Assembly: GCA_035943195.1 (NCBI GenBank)
Contig: DASZCK010000121.1
Coordinates: 1-31,507, forward strand
Length of the DNA stretch: 31,507 nt
Source: DAIDKA01 sp035943195
GTDB lineage: Bacteria > Pseudomonadota > Gammaproteobacteria > Steroidobacterales > Steroidobacteraceae
Reading direction: 5' to 3'
A program made the translations under genes and the position numbers. The notes below the pieces were generated by a model. That model had not been told where the DNA came from. It searched no databases and saw nothing but the letters and a program-made list of their open reading frames with translations. Positions 16,397 through 24,563 of the stretch are shown here, piece by piece; position 1 is the stretch's first letter; each line of letters starts with the position of its first letter.

Positions 16397-16819
16397 TCAC
16401 AGCGCTCGCAGCAGCGTCCGCGCGCGCCACATGACTCGGGCCACGGGCGTCCCCGGGTAAGGATCGACGACGATGGTCATCTGGCCGCTGGCGTGCGCGG
16501 TGCACGCGAACTGATACTCGGCCGGCCGGTCGAACGGCAGCGTGAAACTTTGCCCGGGCATCATCAGCGTCGGCCCGAAAATCTGCGGCAAATCATCATG
16601 GTTCCTGAGGACGAGTACATCGCGCAGCCCCAAGGTCAAGTGTATGTGATCCGGCAGGATCTCGACTTTCCGGCCCGCCATGCGACGCGCCCAGGTGCCC
16701 TTGGGAATCACGAAGATATGTTCGCGGGAGCTCGTGTGAAGCGGTTCGACAGCCGCCCATGTTAGCGCTCCCAGGGAGGCCGCTGCAATCGCCACCACAA
16801 ATCGCGTGCCGGTGCGCAA
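16397..16819 (-). CDS. Periplasmic cupredoxin-like protein with type-1 copper ligands
   Basis: 140 residues from a TTG start; no in-frame ATG precedes the hydrophobic signal segment (about 7-23), so TTG is the best start. Type-1 copper ligands are visible: His74 (LRNHDD), then Cys106, His109 and Met114 in the spacing C-x2-H-x4-M (ACTAHASGQM), as in plastocyanin-like proteins. It probably binds copper in the periplasm and transfers electrons or delivers copper. It lies 3 nt after the SCO stop and 4 nt before the permease gene. Its insertion between transport genes suggests that the importer and copper handling belong to one process. An out-of-frame ATG at 16826 overlaps the SCO stop. Confidence 0.83.
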   Translation of the reverse strand: MRTGTRFVVAIAAASLGALTWAAVEPLHTSSREHIFVIPKGTWARRMAGRKVEILPDHIHLTLGLRDVLVLRNHDDLPQIFGPTLMMPGQSFTLPFDRPAEYQFACTAHASGQMTIVVDPYPGTPVARVMWRARTLLRAL

Positions 16820-16822
16820 CGG

Positions 16823-17410
16823 TCATTCCCTCAGCAGAATGTGCAGGTCGTTCACAAAGTCTTCCGGCGGGTGGCCATAGGGCATCAGCGCCCGAATGCG
16901 CCCGGCGCGGTCGATCAGGTAGATGGACGAGGAGTGATCGTACATATAGCTGTTGCCGTCGGGGATCCGGGTCGCAGTCACGCCGTAGTCCTTGCGTACC
17001 AGTGCGAGCTGCTTCTCAGTGCCGGTTGCGCCAAGGATCCGCGGGTCGAAACTGCCGACGAATTCCTTCAGCTTGACGGGCGTGTCGCGCTGCGGATCGA
17101 CGGTCACGTACAGCACCTGAACGTCCGCAGCCCCCGCTCCCATCTGTCGCAGGGCCTGCGCAAAGGTGTGAAGGGTGATCGGGCAAACGGACAGACAATG
17201 CGAGTAGCCGAAGGCGAGCATCACCACCTTGCCGTGGTAGTGGCTCAGTTGCAGGGGCTGTCCGTTCGAACCCTCGAGCGTGAAATCCGGTGCCGCCCGC
17301 GGCGGGTCGAACACGCCGGCCTTGAAGCCCGAAGCGGAAGCCGCGGCCACGGCAATGGCGGCCGACAACACCGTCCCCAGCAGCAGTTTGCGCAAGCCTC
17401 TGGTCATCAT
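16823..17410 (-). CDS. SCO1/SenC family copper chaperone
   Basis: 195 residues from the ATG at 17410, chosen because GAGGTGG lies 6 nt upstream and the N-terminus then forms a membrane anchor or signal (about 6-27). The thioredoxin-like SCO fold carries its copper site: Cys72 and Cys76 in SHCLSVCP (CxxxC) and His159 in YDHSSSIYLID. SCO proteins load CuA or CuB sites in oxidases or act as thiol reductases for such sites. The gene is 16 nt downstream of the binding-protein gene. No oxidase genes are present in the window, so the client is unknown. Confidence 0.92.
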   Translation of the reverse strand: MMTRGLRKLLLGTVLSAAIAVAAASASGFKAGVFDPPRAAPDFTLEGSNGQPLQLSHYHGKVVMLAFGYSHCLSVCPITLHTFAQALRQMGAGAADVQVLYVTVDPQRDTPVKLKEFVGSFDPRILGATGTEKQLALVRKDYGVTATRIPDGNSYMYDHSSSIYLIDRAGRIRALMPYGHPPEDFVNDLHILLRE

Positions 17411-17426
17411 TGGACGCCACCTCTTC

Positions 17427-18455
17427 TCATAGTGGAATTGCCGCCGGCAGCGCGTTACGGGCAAACCGCTCATCGGCGTAGGTCTCGTAGGGAATCGGAT
17501 GCTGGATGTTCCCTGCCGCCAGTGACAACCCCATCAGCTCTTCGAACTCGCCGCGGACCATGCGCAGATTACCGTAGGTCACCCGATCGGGCGGATTCTG
17601 CATGACATAGCGAATCATCTTCGGGTCCTGGTTGAAGAAGTCCGGACCCGCGGCAATCTGCACCGCCTTCTCGCGATTCTGCGGACCCTGGTCCAGCCAC
17701 GTTCCGGCGCCCAGCACCTGGTTGACCAGGTCCTGCACCATCGCCGGGTTCCGTGCAATGAGCTCACCGCGCACGGTGAGCACGCAGCAGATGTACTTCG
17801 GCCACTCATCACGCGTCATGCGCAGCGGCCGCGCATAGCCGGCGCTCTGGGCCGCGGCACCGAAGGGCTCGCCGGTGCAATAGGCATCGACGGCATTGGC
17901 GTAAAGGGCTGCCGGCATGTCCGGGGGGGCCATTTCCACGATCTGAACGTCCGCCGGGCTCATGTTCTCCAGAGCCAACATCCGCCGCAGAAACAGAAAA
18001 TCGACTGCGAAGCGGCTGGGCACCGCGACCCGCTTGCCCGCGAGCTGCCGGAAGTGCTGGTAGGGAGAGTCCGTGCGCACCATGATCACCGCGCCGGAGC
18101 GGTGACCCAGGGAGACGATCTTCAGCGGTATGCCCCTGTCGGCGAGATCCATGACCAGCGGTGCCAACATGTAGCCCGCCTGGATGCGGCCCGCCATGAG
18201 AGACTCCTTGATCTCAGGCCAGCCATTGAACTTGGTGTACTGGAACTGGAATTTCCGGGCACCCGCGGGCGCCGACTTGTTGCTGACGCCCTTGGCGACA
18301 CAGGCGACCGGCAGCGTGAGATTGCAGGTCACGGGCAGGCCGCCGATCACCAGTTCATCGGCATTCACCTTGCTGCAGCCGAAGGAGCCCAGGGGCAGCG
18401 CCGCGGTCACCAGCCCGCGTAGCGCCTGCCGGCGCGAAACCCCTACCCCTGACAT
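17427..18455 (-). CDS. ABC transporter substrate-binding protein (NMT1/NrtA/SsuA-like), Tat-type signal
   Basis: 342 residues from the ATG at 18455; a GTG at 18473 is an alternative start. The N-terminus carries a twin-arginine motif (SRRQALR, 7-13), a hydrophobic stretch and a Cys at 27 in an imperfect lipobox context. The mature part has the features of NMT1/NrtA-type binding proteins: YTKFNGWPEIKESLMAGRI, the AGYMLAP segment, GKRVAVPSRF and a GEPFGAAAQ segment. Related proteins bind nitrate, sulfonates, taurine, thiamin precursors or bicarbonate. The ligand is unknown. The gene heads an operon with SCO, cupredoxin, permease and ATPase. Confidence 0.9.
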   Translation of the reverse strand: MSGVGVSRRQALRGLVTAALPLGSFGCSKVNADELVIGGLPVTCNLTLPVACVAKGVSNKSAPAGARKFQFQYTKFNGWPEIKESLMAGRIQAGYMLAPLVMDLADRGIPLKIVSLGHRSGAVIMVRTDSPYQHFRQLAGKRVAVPSRFAVDFLFLRRMLALENMSPADVQIVEMAPPDMPAALYANAVDAYCTGEPFGAAAQSAGYARPLRMTRDEWPKYICCVLTVRGELIARNPAMVQDLVNQVLGAGTWLDQGPQNREKAVQIAAGPDFFNQDPKMIRYVMQNPPDRVTYGNLRMVRGEFEELMGLSLAAGNIQHPIPYETYADERFARNALPAAIPL

Positions 18456-18492
18456 CTGCGCCCCTATCCCCACCCCTCGGCATACGGTCGTG

Positions 18493-18498
18493 AGTATA
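18493..18498 (-). promoter_or_regulatory. Candidate -10 element for the ABC/SCO/cupredoxin operon
   Basis: On the minus strand TATACT lies about 38 nt upstream of the binding-protein ATG. No clear -35 was found at the standard spacing, so this is a weak call. Confidence 0.3.
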
Positions 18499-18541
18499 AA
18501 TGGGATGGGTGGGGACCGCGCAGATTCCTGGCCCGATGGCA

Positions 18542-18570
18542 GGGCCCGCCACGTCAGCGGTGGCGGGCCC
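18542..18570 (-). terminator. GC-rich hairpin, likely terminator after the phosphoesterase gene
   Basis: Perfect 11-bp arms GGGCCCGCCAC and GTGGCGGGCCC around a 7-nt loop, 30 nt beyond the phosphoesterase stop and upstream of the next operon. On the minus strand no U-run follows, so it may be factor-dependent; on the plus strand it is followed by a partly T-rich stretch. Confidence 0.55.
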
Positions 18571-18599
18571 CTTGTGCCTTTTGGCGCTGACTTGCGCGA

Positions 18600-20762
18600 T
18601 TAGAAGTAGCCGCGTGCGCCCGGGAAGTCGAAGAAGTCGAACAGGTCATCCAGCGCCGGGCTGTTCACCGGAACATACGGATTGCCTGGAAAGCTCACCG
18701 GATTGGGGAAATTGTCCCGGCTGCGATTGGTCACGGGCCGCAGACCCCAGTTGCGCTCGATGAACTTGAGGATGGACACGTGATCGGCGTAACGATGCGA
18801 GATGTAGCCCGGGGCCTTCAGGAACGGCGCCACCACCAGCAGCGGTATGCGTGTGCCGTCACCGAAGAAATCGACCGGTTGGACATAGCCTGAGTCGTAG
18901 TAGCCGCCACCCTCATCGAAGGTGATGAAGATCGCGGTGTCCTGCGCGTACTGCGAGCCCTGCACCAGATCGACAATCTTCTTGGTGAACCCTTCGAACA
19001 GGTCCAGCTTCGAAGAGGCCGGATGACCATCCACCAGGCCGCTGGGCTTGACGAACGATACCGCCGGCAGCTTGTTGCCGGCGATATCCGCATACAGACT
19101 GGTCGAGTCCTGGACATGCGCCGCCACCACGTCCGGGTGCGACATGATGGAGGTGTCGTACTGGAACGGGTTGCAGATGGTGCAGTACGCGTCCGGCAGC
19201 TGACCCTTGGCGGGGCTATTGGTCTCGTAAGGATCGGTCTGATAGACGTTCCACTGATCGCCGTAGTACTTCCAGGAAATATTCGCGGCCAGCAGGCTGT
19301 CACCGATGCTGGGCACGGTGGATGGCGGGATCGTAAAGGGCGTGTTGGCCGGGTTGGTATCGGTATAGGCGTTCTGGTAACCGGCGTTCTGACCATTCAC
19401 GACCAGCGGCTCGTAACCCGGGTTGTAGTTGTTCAGCAGGTAATAGTGTCCCGGCTCACAGCGCGACTCCACCCGTTGGAACTTCAGGTACTCAAGCACC
19501 GGGCCCACGCCGGGCTGCGAACGGTCCGCGCAATCACTGTAGGAGCCACCACCGAAGGCAGCACCGCCCGCACTACTGCCGTAGCCGTCCTCGGTGTACC
19601 AGTTGTTGGTGGCCTTGACCGGATTGGGATTCTCGACCTCGTTCAGACCGGTGGTGCTGGTGGGAGGAGCGGCAGGCTTGCCATTGTTGTTGAACCAGAT
19701 CATGTCACCGTGGCCGAGCATGATGTGATTGGCACCCGTGCCGCCGTTGACGGACTGGTGGAAGTTGTCGCTCATGGCGTACTGATCGGCCAGCGACTTG
19801 AAATACGGGACATCTCCGTTCTGGACATTATAGAAACCCAGGGCGGTCGATCCTTCGTGCGTGGTCACGGGGGCGGGAGTCTCGCCGGTCAGGTAGTTGG
19901 TCGCGAAATTGGCGGGCTGGGCAGTGCCATTGGCGCCGGCACCGACCGTCGTCTCCACCCAGGAGAACAGCTTCGAATCACATCCCGAGGGGTTCTCCCA
20001 GGAGGCATGGAATATGCTGCAATCCAGCTGCTGCCACATCTGATAGAAGCGATGCACGGGGCTCGCCGCGTAGTCGGTGTACTGCAGACTTGCGCCGGTC
20101 AGCTGGAACGGACCCGGCAGCAGATCGTTATTGTCGACGCTGCGACCGGCCCACTGAATGCGGGTATCCGGTGTGCCACTCGGCAGGCCCGTCCCGCCCG
20201 AGGCCAGTGAGTTGTAGTAGGAAACATCCGGCAGTCCCGTTTCGATGGCTTCAGCCAAGGTCGTGCAGGAGGGGAAAGGCGCTCCGGCGAATCCACAAAA
20301 CCCCGTCAGGTTGGCCTGTGCGCCGGTCGGGCCGCCGGCGAGCGGATTGGGCAGCACATCGAAGGGACGCTGCTGGGGCGGGCTGAGGAGAAAGGAGTCA
20401 GGGGCTTGATCGCTTGCCTGGTTCTGCTGCGCCTTGCCGAAGTTCCAGCCGGGCACGGCGTTGTGATTGGCATCAAGCGCGACGATGCCTTCGCTCAGCA
20501 AGTTGTGAACATGCTGCGGACGGCCCTGCACGGACTTGGGTTGATAGGTGGCAAACACGTGATCGAAACTGCGGTTCTCGCCGATGATGACGATCACATG
20601 CTTGATGGGTGAGGCGGTATGACCCAACGTGCCGGGGCTCGGCTGATCCGGATCGGCCGTGGCGGCCAGCACCGGCCCCACCGACATCTGCAGCACGGCC
20701 AGCGACAAGCCGGTCACACGTATCGCGTTCAGGGTATACGAGACGATTCCACGAACGTTCAT
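18600..20762 (-). CDS. Phospholipase C/acid phosphatase-type phosphoesterase, exported
   Basis: 720 residues from the ATG at 20762, supported by GGGAGGTG 6 nt upstream. A signal peptide (cleavage near LAATA) leads into a PF04185-type phosphoesterase domain: KHVIVIIGENRSFDHVF near residue 55, where Glu/Asn bind the metal or phosphate, a middle SGLVDGHP segment, and the FITFDEGGGYYDSGY and RIPLLVVAPF elements near 610-650 with the ADHVSILKFIERNWGL end. Members hydrolyse phosphatidylcholine or other phosphoesters, often to scavenge phosphate. Several Cys residues in the middle could form disulfides, consistent with export. No C-terminal PLC-specific repeats are seen. Phosphate-box sites were not recognised upstream. 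Confidence 0.9.
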   Translation of the reverse strand: MNVRGIVSYTLNAIRVTGLSLAVLQMSVGPVLAATADPDQPSPGTLGHTASPIKHVIVIIGENRSFDHVFATYQPKSVQGRPQHVHNLLSEGIVALDANHNAVPGWNFGKAQQNQASDQAPDSFLLSPPQQRPFDVLPNPLAGGPTGAQANLTGFCGFAGAPFPSCTTLAEAIETGLPDVSYYNSLASGGTGLPSGTPDTRIQWAGRSVDNNDLLPGPFQLTGASLQYTDYAASPVHRFYQMWQQLDCSIFHASWENPSGCDSKLFSWVETTVGAGANGTAQPANFATNYLTGETPAPVTTHEGSTALGFYNVQNGDVPYFKSLADQYAMSDNFHQSVNGGTGANHIMLGHGDMIWFNNNGKPAAPPTSTTGLNEVENPNPVKATNNWYTEDGYGSSAGGAAFGGGSYSDCADRSQPGVGPVLEYLKFQRVESRCEPGHYYLLNNYNPGYEPLVVNGQNAGYQNAYTDTNPANTPFTIPPSTVPSIGDSLLAANISWKYYGDQWNVYQTDPYETNSPAKGQLPDAYCTICNPFQYDTSIMSHPDVVAAHVQDSTSLYADIAGNKLPAVSFVKPSGLVDGHPASSKLDLFEGFTKKIVDLVQGSQYAQDTAIFITFDEGGGYYDSGYVQPVDFFGDGTRIPLLVVAPFLKAPGYISHRYADHVSILKFIERNWGLRPVTNRSRDNFPNPVSFPGNPYVPVNSPALDDLFDFFDFPGARGYF

Positions 20763-20851
20763 ACAACACCTCCCAGTGATTGCTGTGCGCAAGCGGCGCG
20801 TTGCAAGATTGAGGGGTGCGCATTGCAGGTCAGTGACCGTTCTTTTACAGC

Positions 20852-21202
20852 CTAGCGGGTCCGCGCGTTGCCCAAAGCCTGAGCGTTGCGTGCGGCTTGG
20901 TCCCTTTCATAGGAAGGCAGCGCCCGCGAGTCTGGCAGTGGAGGCTGCGGAGCTTGAGTGTCACCCTCACCATCGCTCGGAGCGGGAACCGCAGCTTCGT
21001 TGACGCCGTCCTGGGTTACGGGTCTATCCGAGCCAGATGTCGGCGGCAACGCCGGTCGCGTGGATACCGTGGGCGGAACAGCTGGCACAACGAGCGCCGG
21101 ACTATGCGCCGCAGGCGGTTGATGACCTGGCCAGCCACGGACCACCATGGTGGCGGCAAAGGCGGTGAGGATGATTCCCGGAACGAGCAATCGGACGCGC
21201 AT
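20852..21202 (-). CDS. Small membrane-anchored Pro-rich protein of unknown function
   Basis: 116 residues from the ATG at 21202, chosen because GGAG stands 8 nt upstream; an upstream in-frame ATG at 21295 would overlap the SDR gene. A single N-terminal hydrophobic helix (about 5-20) is followed by a Pro/Ala/Ser/Thr-rich, low-complexity exported part and a charged C-terminus. I recognise no domain. It sits between the SDR and phosphoesterase genes on the same strand, with gaps of about 90 nt on each side. Confidence 0.55.
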   Translation of the reverse strand: MRVRLLVPGIILTAFAATMVVRGWPGHQPPAAHSPALVVPAVPPTVSTRPALPPTSGSDRPVTQDGVNEAAVPAPSDGEGDTQAPQPPLPDSRALPSYERDQAARNAQALGNARTR

Positions 21203-21291
21203 GCATGAAGCTCCGGGCGAAACCGAGTATCCCCGATATGATGGGGGTCCAGTGTGACGGCCGCTTGACGGACTTGAAGCGTAGGACCGTT

Positions 21292-22086
21292 TCAATCGCG
21301 CCCCATTCTGCGGCCCGCCCGCACGGCCGCGGCATAGCGCACACGACGCGGCAGAAGCTTTGCCACGGCCACAGCGAGCTGATACTTCCAGCTCGGAATG
21401 ACCAGCAGGTCGTTGCGCTCCAGCGCTTTCAGGGATTCGCGCACCACGAAGTGTGCATCGAGCCAGAGAAACTTGGGGATGCGCGCGCGCTGCATGCCGA
21501 TGACATCGTGGAATTCAGTGATCGTATAGCCAGGACACAGTGATTGGATGCGCACCTTCGAGCGCGTGCTTCTTAGCTCCAGGTAAATTGCCTCGCTGAG
21601 GACATGTAACCAACGCTTGGTCGCGGAATATCCGGCCGAACCCGACGCCAGCAAGAAACCTGCCACCGATGCGACGTTGATGATGGCACCCGCGTCACGC
21701 GCCACCATGCCACGCAAGGCTGCATGGGTCAGCTGCAGCGGTGCCAGCACATGCAGGCGATGCATGCGATCCAGGTCATCGATGGCAACGCTGTGAAACC
21801 GACCGGGTACGCCAAACCCTGCGTTATTGACCAACCAGTGAAGGTTCGGTATGGCGTCCATTCTGGTTTTGACCGCGGCGACCCCGGCATCGGTGGCCAG
21901 ATCGGCCACCAGTATTTCAGTGTGGTTTCCGTGCTGGTCCCGCAGTTGCTGTGCCAATGCCGCTAGGCGCTCCTCGCGCCGCGCGGTCAGGATGAGATCT
22001 GCGCCCCGGGCGGCAAAAGCCCGCGCAAACTCGGCGCCAAGACCCGCGCTCGCCCCGGTGATCAATGCAACAGGTCGCCCTGTCAT
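21292..22086 (-). CDS. SDR family NAD(P)-dependent oxidoreductase
   Basis: 264 residues, classical short-chain dehydrogenase. Cofactor motif TGASAGLG (10-17), NNAG in WLVNNAGFGVPG, catalytic Ser in INVASVAG and the YSATK motif are in order. The Arg after TGASAGLG-strand 2 (TARREERL) suggests NADP(H). The C-terminal part has a hydrophobic segment (YQLAVAVAKLLP). The substrate is unknown; similar proteins reduce fatty or steroid carbonyls. The gene starts 42 nt after the upstream anchored protein. Confidence 0.92.
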   Translation of the reverse strand: MTGRPVALITGASAGLGAEFARAFAARGADLILTARREERLAALAQQLRDQHGNHTEILVADLATDAGVAAVKTRMDAIPNLHWLVNNAGFGVPGRFHSVAIDDLDRMHRLHVLAPLQLTHAALRGMVARDAGAIINVASVAGFLLASGSAGYSATKRWLHVLSEAIYLELRSTRSKVRIQSLCPGYTITEFHDVIGMQRARIPKFLWLDAHFVVRESLKALERNDLLVIPSWKYQLAVAVAKLLPRRVRYAAAVRAGRRMGRD

Positions 22087-22128
22087 TTGCCTACGGTCGC
22101 TCGTTGAGATAAGTCCCTGCAGATTATC

Positions 22129-22755
22129 CTACTGCGGGTGGCGCTTCTTGTACTCGGGCAGGTCCTTGAACATTTCCCCCTCTCCCGGTCCGTGGGGAAT
22201 GCAGCCGCCGCGCGTGGGCTGTATGTGCTTGAACGCTTCCGGTGCGGCAAGGTCAGGCGCTTCGGAAAGGATGTAGCAGTTCGCGCTGAGCCAGTAGTAC
22301 GTATCACCAAACTGGTCGCGGTAGGATTCACCGGCTTTATGGACCGGCTGATTGGGGCGCGGCGGCGCAACTTCGGACCTGGGCGGGGCGCCAAATGCAC
22401 GTGTCGCCGGGGGTTGAAGTACGGAGCCGGCCACACGCTGCTTTTCCAGATCCCAATCGATGGCACTGGCGGAAGTAACCGGCGATGACGGCGAGGGGAC
22501 CGTCGAAGCGGGTCTCGCCACCGATTCTGGCACCGTGAATCGATGAACGACGGATCTTCTGACGGTCGGCGGACTTTCGGCAGTTCTGGGTTTGGTCGGC
22601 GCGAAGAGAATCATGGCCATCGAGATATCCTCGACAGGCTGGTGGCGGGATTTGAGGAGCTGCCGGTGCGCGAGTATCAGGATCAGGCAGGTATGGACGC
22701 CGCCCACCAGGATGAAGACCAGAAGCCGCCTGCCCGACGATCGCGCCGCGCGCAT
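22129..22755 (-). CDS. Single-pass membrane protein of unknown function
   Basis: 208 residues from the ATG at 22755; the frame is open upstream into the GST gene but without a start supported by homology or spacing. One N-terminal membrane helix (about 10-28, LLVFILVGGVHTCLILIL) leads to an extended Pro/Ser-rich exported region and a compact C-terminal part with two Cys (SANCYIL and RGGCIP) and the DTYYWLSANC and HIQPTRGGC segments. The layout of anchor plus Pro-rich spacer recalls TonB-like proteins found in xanthomonads and relatives, but no TonB C-terminal domain is seen. It is between GST and SDR on one strand. Confidence 0.7.
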   Translation of the reverse strand: MRAARSSGRRLLVFILVGGVHTCLILILAHRQLLKSRHQPVEDISMAMILFAPTKPRTAESPPTVRRSVVHRFTVPESVARPASTVPSPSSPVTSASAIDWDLEKQRVAGSVLQPPATRAFGAPPRSEVAPPRPNQPVHKAGESYRDQFGDTYYWLSANCYILSEAPDLAAPEAFKHIQPTRGGCIPHGPGEGEMFKDLPEYKKRHPQ

Positions 22756-22847
22756 ATGCCGAAAGACCCGTTTGTTTTCTGGTTCGACACGGCGCCAATG
22801 CTTCAGTTCCCTTCGGCACGATGCACAGAGGGCTGAGCTGCCAGTCG

Positions 22848-23453
22848 CTACCTGGCAGGCACCGTTGCCCTGGCGCTCGGACGAGCGAGCAGCCGCTCTT
22901 CCCACGCCTTTACACGCGGTCCGACGGATACCTCCATCAGTGCGAGAAAGTGCAGAAACGGCAGGTAGGCGACGTCGGCAAGCGAAAACGAGTCCCCCAC
23001 CAGATAGTGCCGGTCGCCCAGCACACCCTCGACGATGACCAGCTGCCGCTCGATCTCCTGGCGGGCCGCGGCCATGGCGGGGCGGTCCCAACGGTCCTCC
23101 GGTAGGAAGCGCTTCGGCAGTAGAACGGCGCCGGCGTACCGGCCGACATGGGCATCGCAGAGCCGGACGTGCATGTCCACGAGCGCGCGGCCGCGCGCAT
23201 CCTGGGGAACGAGGGGCGGCGCTGGATGGGTGGCCTCCAAGTACATCAGGATCGCCGCGGACTCGTACAGCGTAAAGTCGCCATCGACCAGCGTCGGTAC
23301 CTTGGTGTAGGGATTCAGGGCCGCGTACCAGTCCTCCTTGTGCTGCCTGCCGGGCAGATCGACCTCAGCCAGCTCACAGGTGATGTTCTTCTCAAGGAGC
23401 GCGATGCGCACGCGCCGCGCAAAGGTCGACGCCGGGTAGTAATACAGTTTCAC
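22848..23453 (-). CDS. Glutathione S-transferase family protein
   Basis: 201 residues from a GTG start with GGAGGTC immediately upstream. The thioredoxin-like N-terminal domain has MKLYYYPASTFARRVRIAL, the cis-Pro segment TKVPTLVDGDF and the glutathione-contacting ESAAI motif (about 64-68). The helical C-terminal domain includes the N-capping SLADVAYLPFL motif. The probable active-site hydroxyl is Ser9 or Thr10. It conjugates or reduces electrophiles with glutathione in the cytosol; the specific substrate is unknown. It is the first gene of the minus-strand series leading to SDR and phosphoesterase. Confidence 0.92.
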   Translation of the reverse strand: MKLYYYPASTFARRVRIALLEKNITCELAEVDLPGRQHKEDWYAALNPYTKVPTLVDGDFTLYESAAILMYLEATHPAPPLVPQDARGRALVDMHVRLCDAHVGRYAGAVLLPKRFLPEDRWDRPAMAAARQEIERQLVIVEGVLGDRHYLVGDSFSLADVAYLPFLHFLALMEVSVGPRVKAWEERLLARPSARATVPAR

Positions 23454-23682
23454 GCTTGACCTCCGTCGGTCATGTCATCTGAGCAATTGTAGGGTCCAAA
23501 TCGAAAGTCTCACGCGAGCCTTGAATAGCAGATACCGCGAGACAAGATGATTGAGGCTAGGGTCGCGATCTGCGGCGACGCAATATATTGACTCTGAACA
23601 ATTTACGCCAAAGCAACGCCTCTCTGTACCCCTTCTTTGTACGCCCCTTTGCTGCTCCTGAAAGGTGCCGGCACAAGATTGG

Positions 23683-23711
23683 TTTGCATATGGGTGCCCA
23701 TATTTGATAAT
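23683..23711 (+). promoter_or_regulatory. vapBC promoter candidate
   Basis: TTTGCA (23683-23688) and GATAAT (23706-23711) are separated by 17 nt, in good position before vapB at 23724. The spacer contains the palindromic operator, as expected for an autoregulated toxin-antitoxin operon. Confidence 0.5.
23688..23703. promoter_or_regulatory. vapBC operator candidate
   Basis: ATATGGGTGCCCATAT is an inverted repeat with perfect 7-bp arms around 2 nt, 20 nt upstream of the vapB start and between the putative -35 and -10. VapB antitoxins commonly bind such sites with VapC to repress their own operon. Confidence 0.6.
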
Positions 23712-23723
23712 ATTGCTAGAAGT

Positions 23724-23969
23724 ATGAAGACCACGCTGGAAATCGCCGACCCCCTCTTGAAAGAGGCAAAACTCGCTGCACGGACGGAAGGCACTACTGT
23801 TCGTGCGCTCGTCGAACGCGGTTTACGCCTCGTGCTTTCGCAACGGCGAGTGACTCGCAGCTTTGAGCTGCGAGATGCATCCGTAGGCGGCAAGGGCCTT
23901 CATCCGAACGCCGTTGGTCTCTCCTGGGATGAGTTACGCGATCGCAGTTATGAAGGTCGTGGCGGTTGA
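23724..23969 (+). CDS. vapB: VapB-family antitoxin
   Basis: 81 residues. The N-terminal MKTTLEIADPLLKEAK followed by a TTVRALVERGLRLVL helix is typical of the ribbon-helix-helix-like VapB antitoxins (DUF2191 type). The C-terminal tail with a SWDELRDRSYEGRGG end probably wraps around VapC. An earlier in-frame start at 23637 would run through the operator and is not used. It overlaps vapC by 4 nt. Confidence 0.85.
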   Translation: MKTTLEIADPLLKEAKLAARTEGTTVRALVERGLRLVLSQRRVTRSFELRDASVGGKGLHPNAVGLSWDELRDRSYEGRGG

Positions 23970-24403
23970 TCGCTGTTGATACAAACGTTCTGGTCAACGC
24001 GCACCGGCGCGACAGCGAATGGCATCAGCCCGCACTCAGCTGCATGCGTACTCTGGCCGAAGGATCCGCCGCTTGGGGTCTACCTTGGCCGTGCTTGCAC
24101 GAGTTCTATTCGGTCGTCACGCATGATCGAATCTACGCCCCGCCCTCGACATCTGAACAAGCATTGAAGCAGATTGCTGCGTGGCTGGAATCTCCAAGCG
24201 TTGTGCCGTTTTCAGAGGCAGAGGGCTATTGGAGGGTGCTCGCTGAGCTCGTACGCAGATCGAAAATCTCGGGTCCGCGCATACACGATGCCCGGATCGC
24301 GGCCCTGTGCATCCATCACGGCGTACGCGAGTTACTAAGCGCTGATCGAGACTTCTCACGATTCTCCGAACTGAGGACAAGAAATCCCCTCGTCGCACGC
24401 TAG
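23966..24403 (+). CDS. vapC: VapC-family PIN-domain ribonuclease toxin
   Basis: 145 residues from a TTG start in a TTGA overlap with vapB. PIN-domain acidic residues Asp5 (VDTNVLV), Glu46 (CLHEFYS), Asp108 (RIHDARIAA) and Asp127 (LLSADRDFSRF) are all present, so the toxin should be an active Mg-dependent ribonuclease. VapC toxins typically cut tRNA or rRNA. The weak TTG start and coupling would keep the toxin below the antitoxin. No sign of frameshift or truncation. Confidence 0.88.
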   Translation: MIAVDTNVLVNAHRRDSEWHQPALSCMRTLAEGSAAWGLPWPCLHEFYSVVTHDRIYAPPSTSEQALKQIAAWLESPSVVPFSEAEGYWRVLAELVRRSKISGPRIHDARIAALCIHHGVRELLSADRDFSRFSELRTRNPLVAR

Positions 24404-24563
24404 TTGCAGATTTGCAGGAAGTCCCGATTGCAAAGCCGTTCAAAGATCGGATTTCTGCAATTGATGTTGAACCCGATTTCCGGACAGTTTGGAACTTGAC
24501 TCGGACCATTAACTTCCGCCACGAAACGAGCCGACTCACGACGCACTCATCGCACCGCGGCAC

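Noticed and set aside
19023..20210. 395-codon plus-strand open frame
   Set aside because: Antisense to the phosphoesterase gene, whose motifs are continuous on the other strand.
23581..23590. Palindrome CAATATATTG as a second vapBC operator
   Set aside because: It is a short AT-rich palindrome more than 100 nt from the promoter and unrelated in sequence to the 7-2-7 site.
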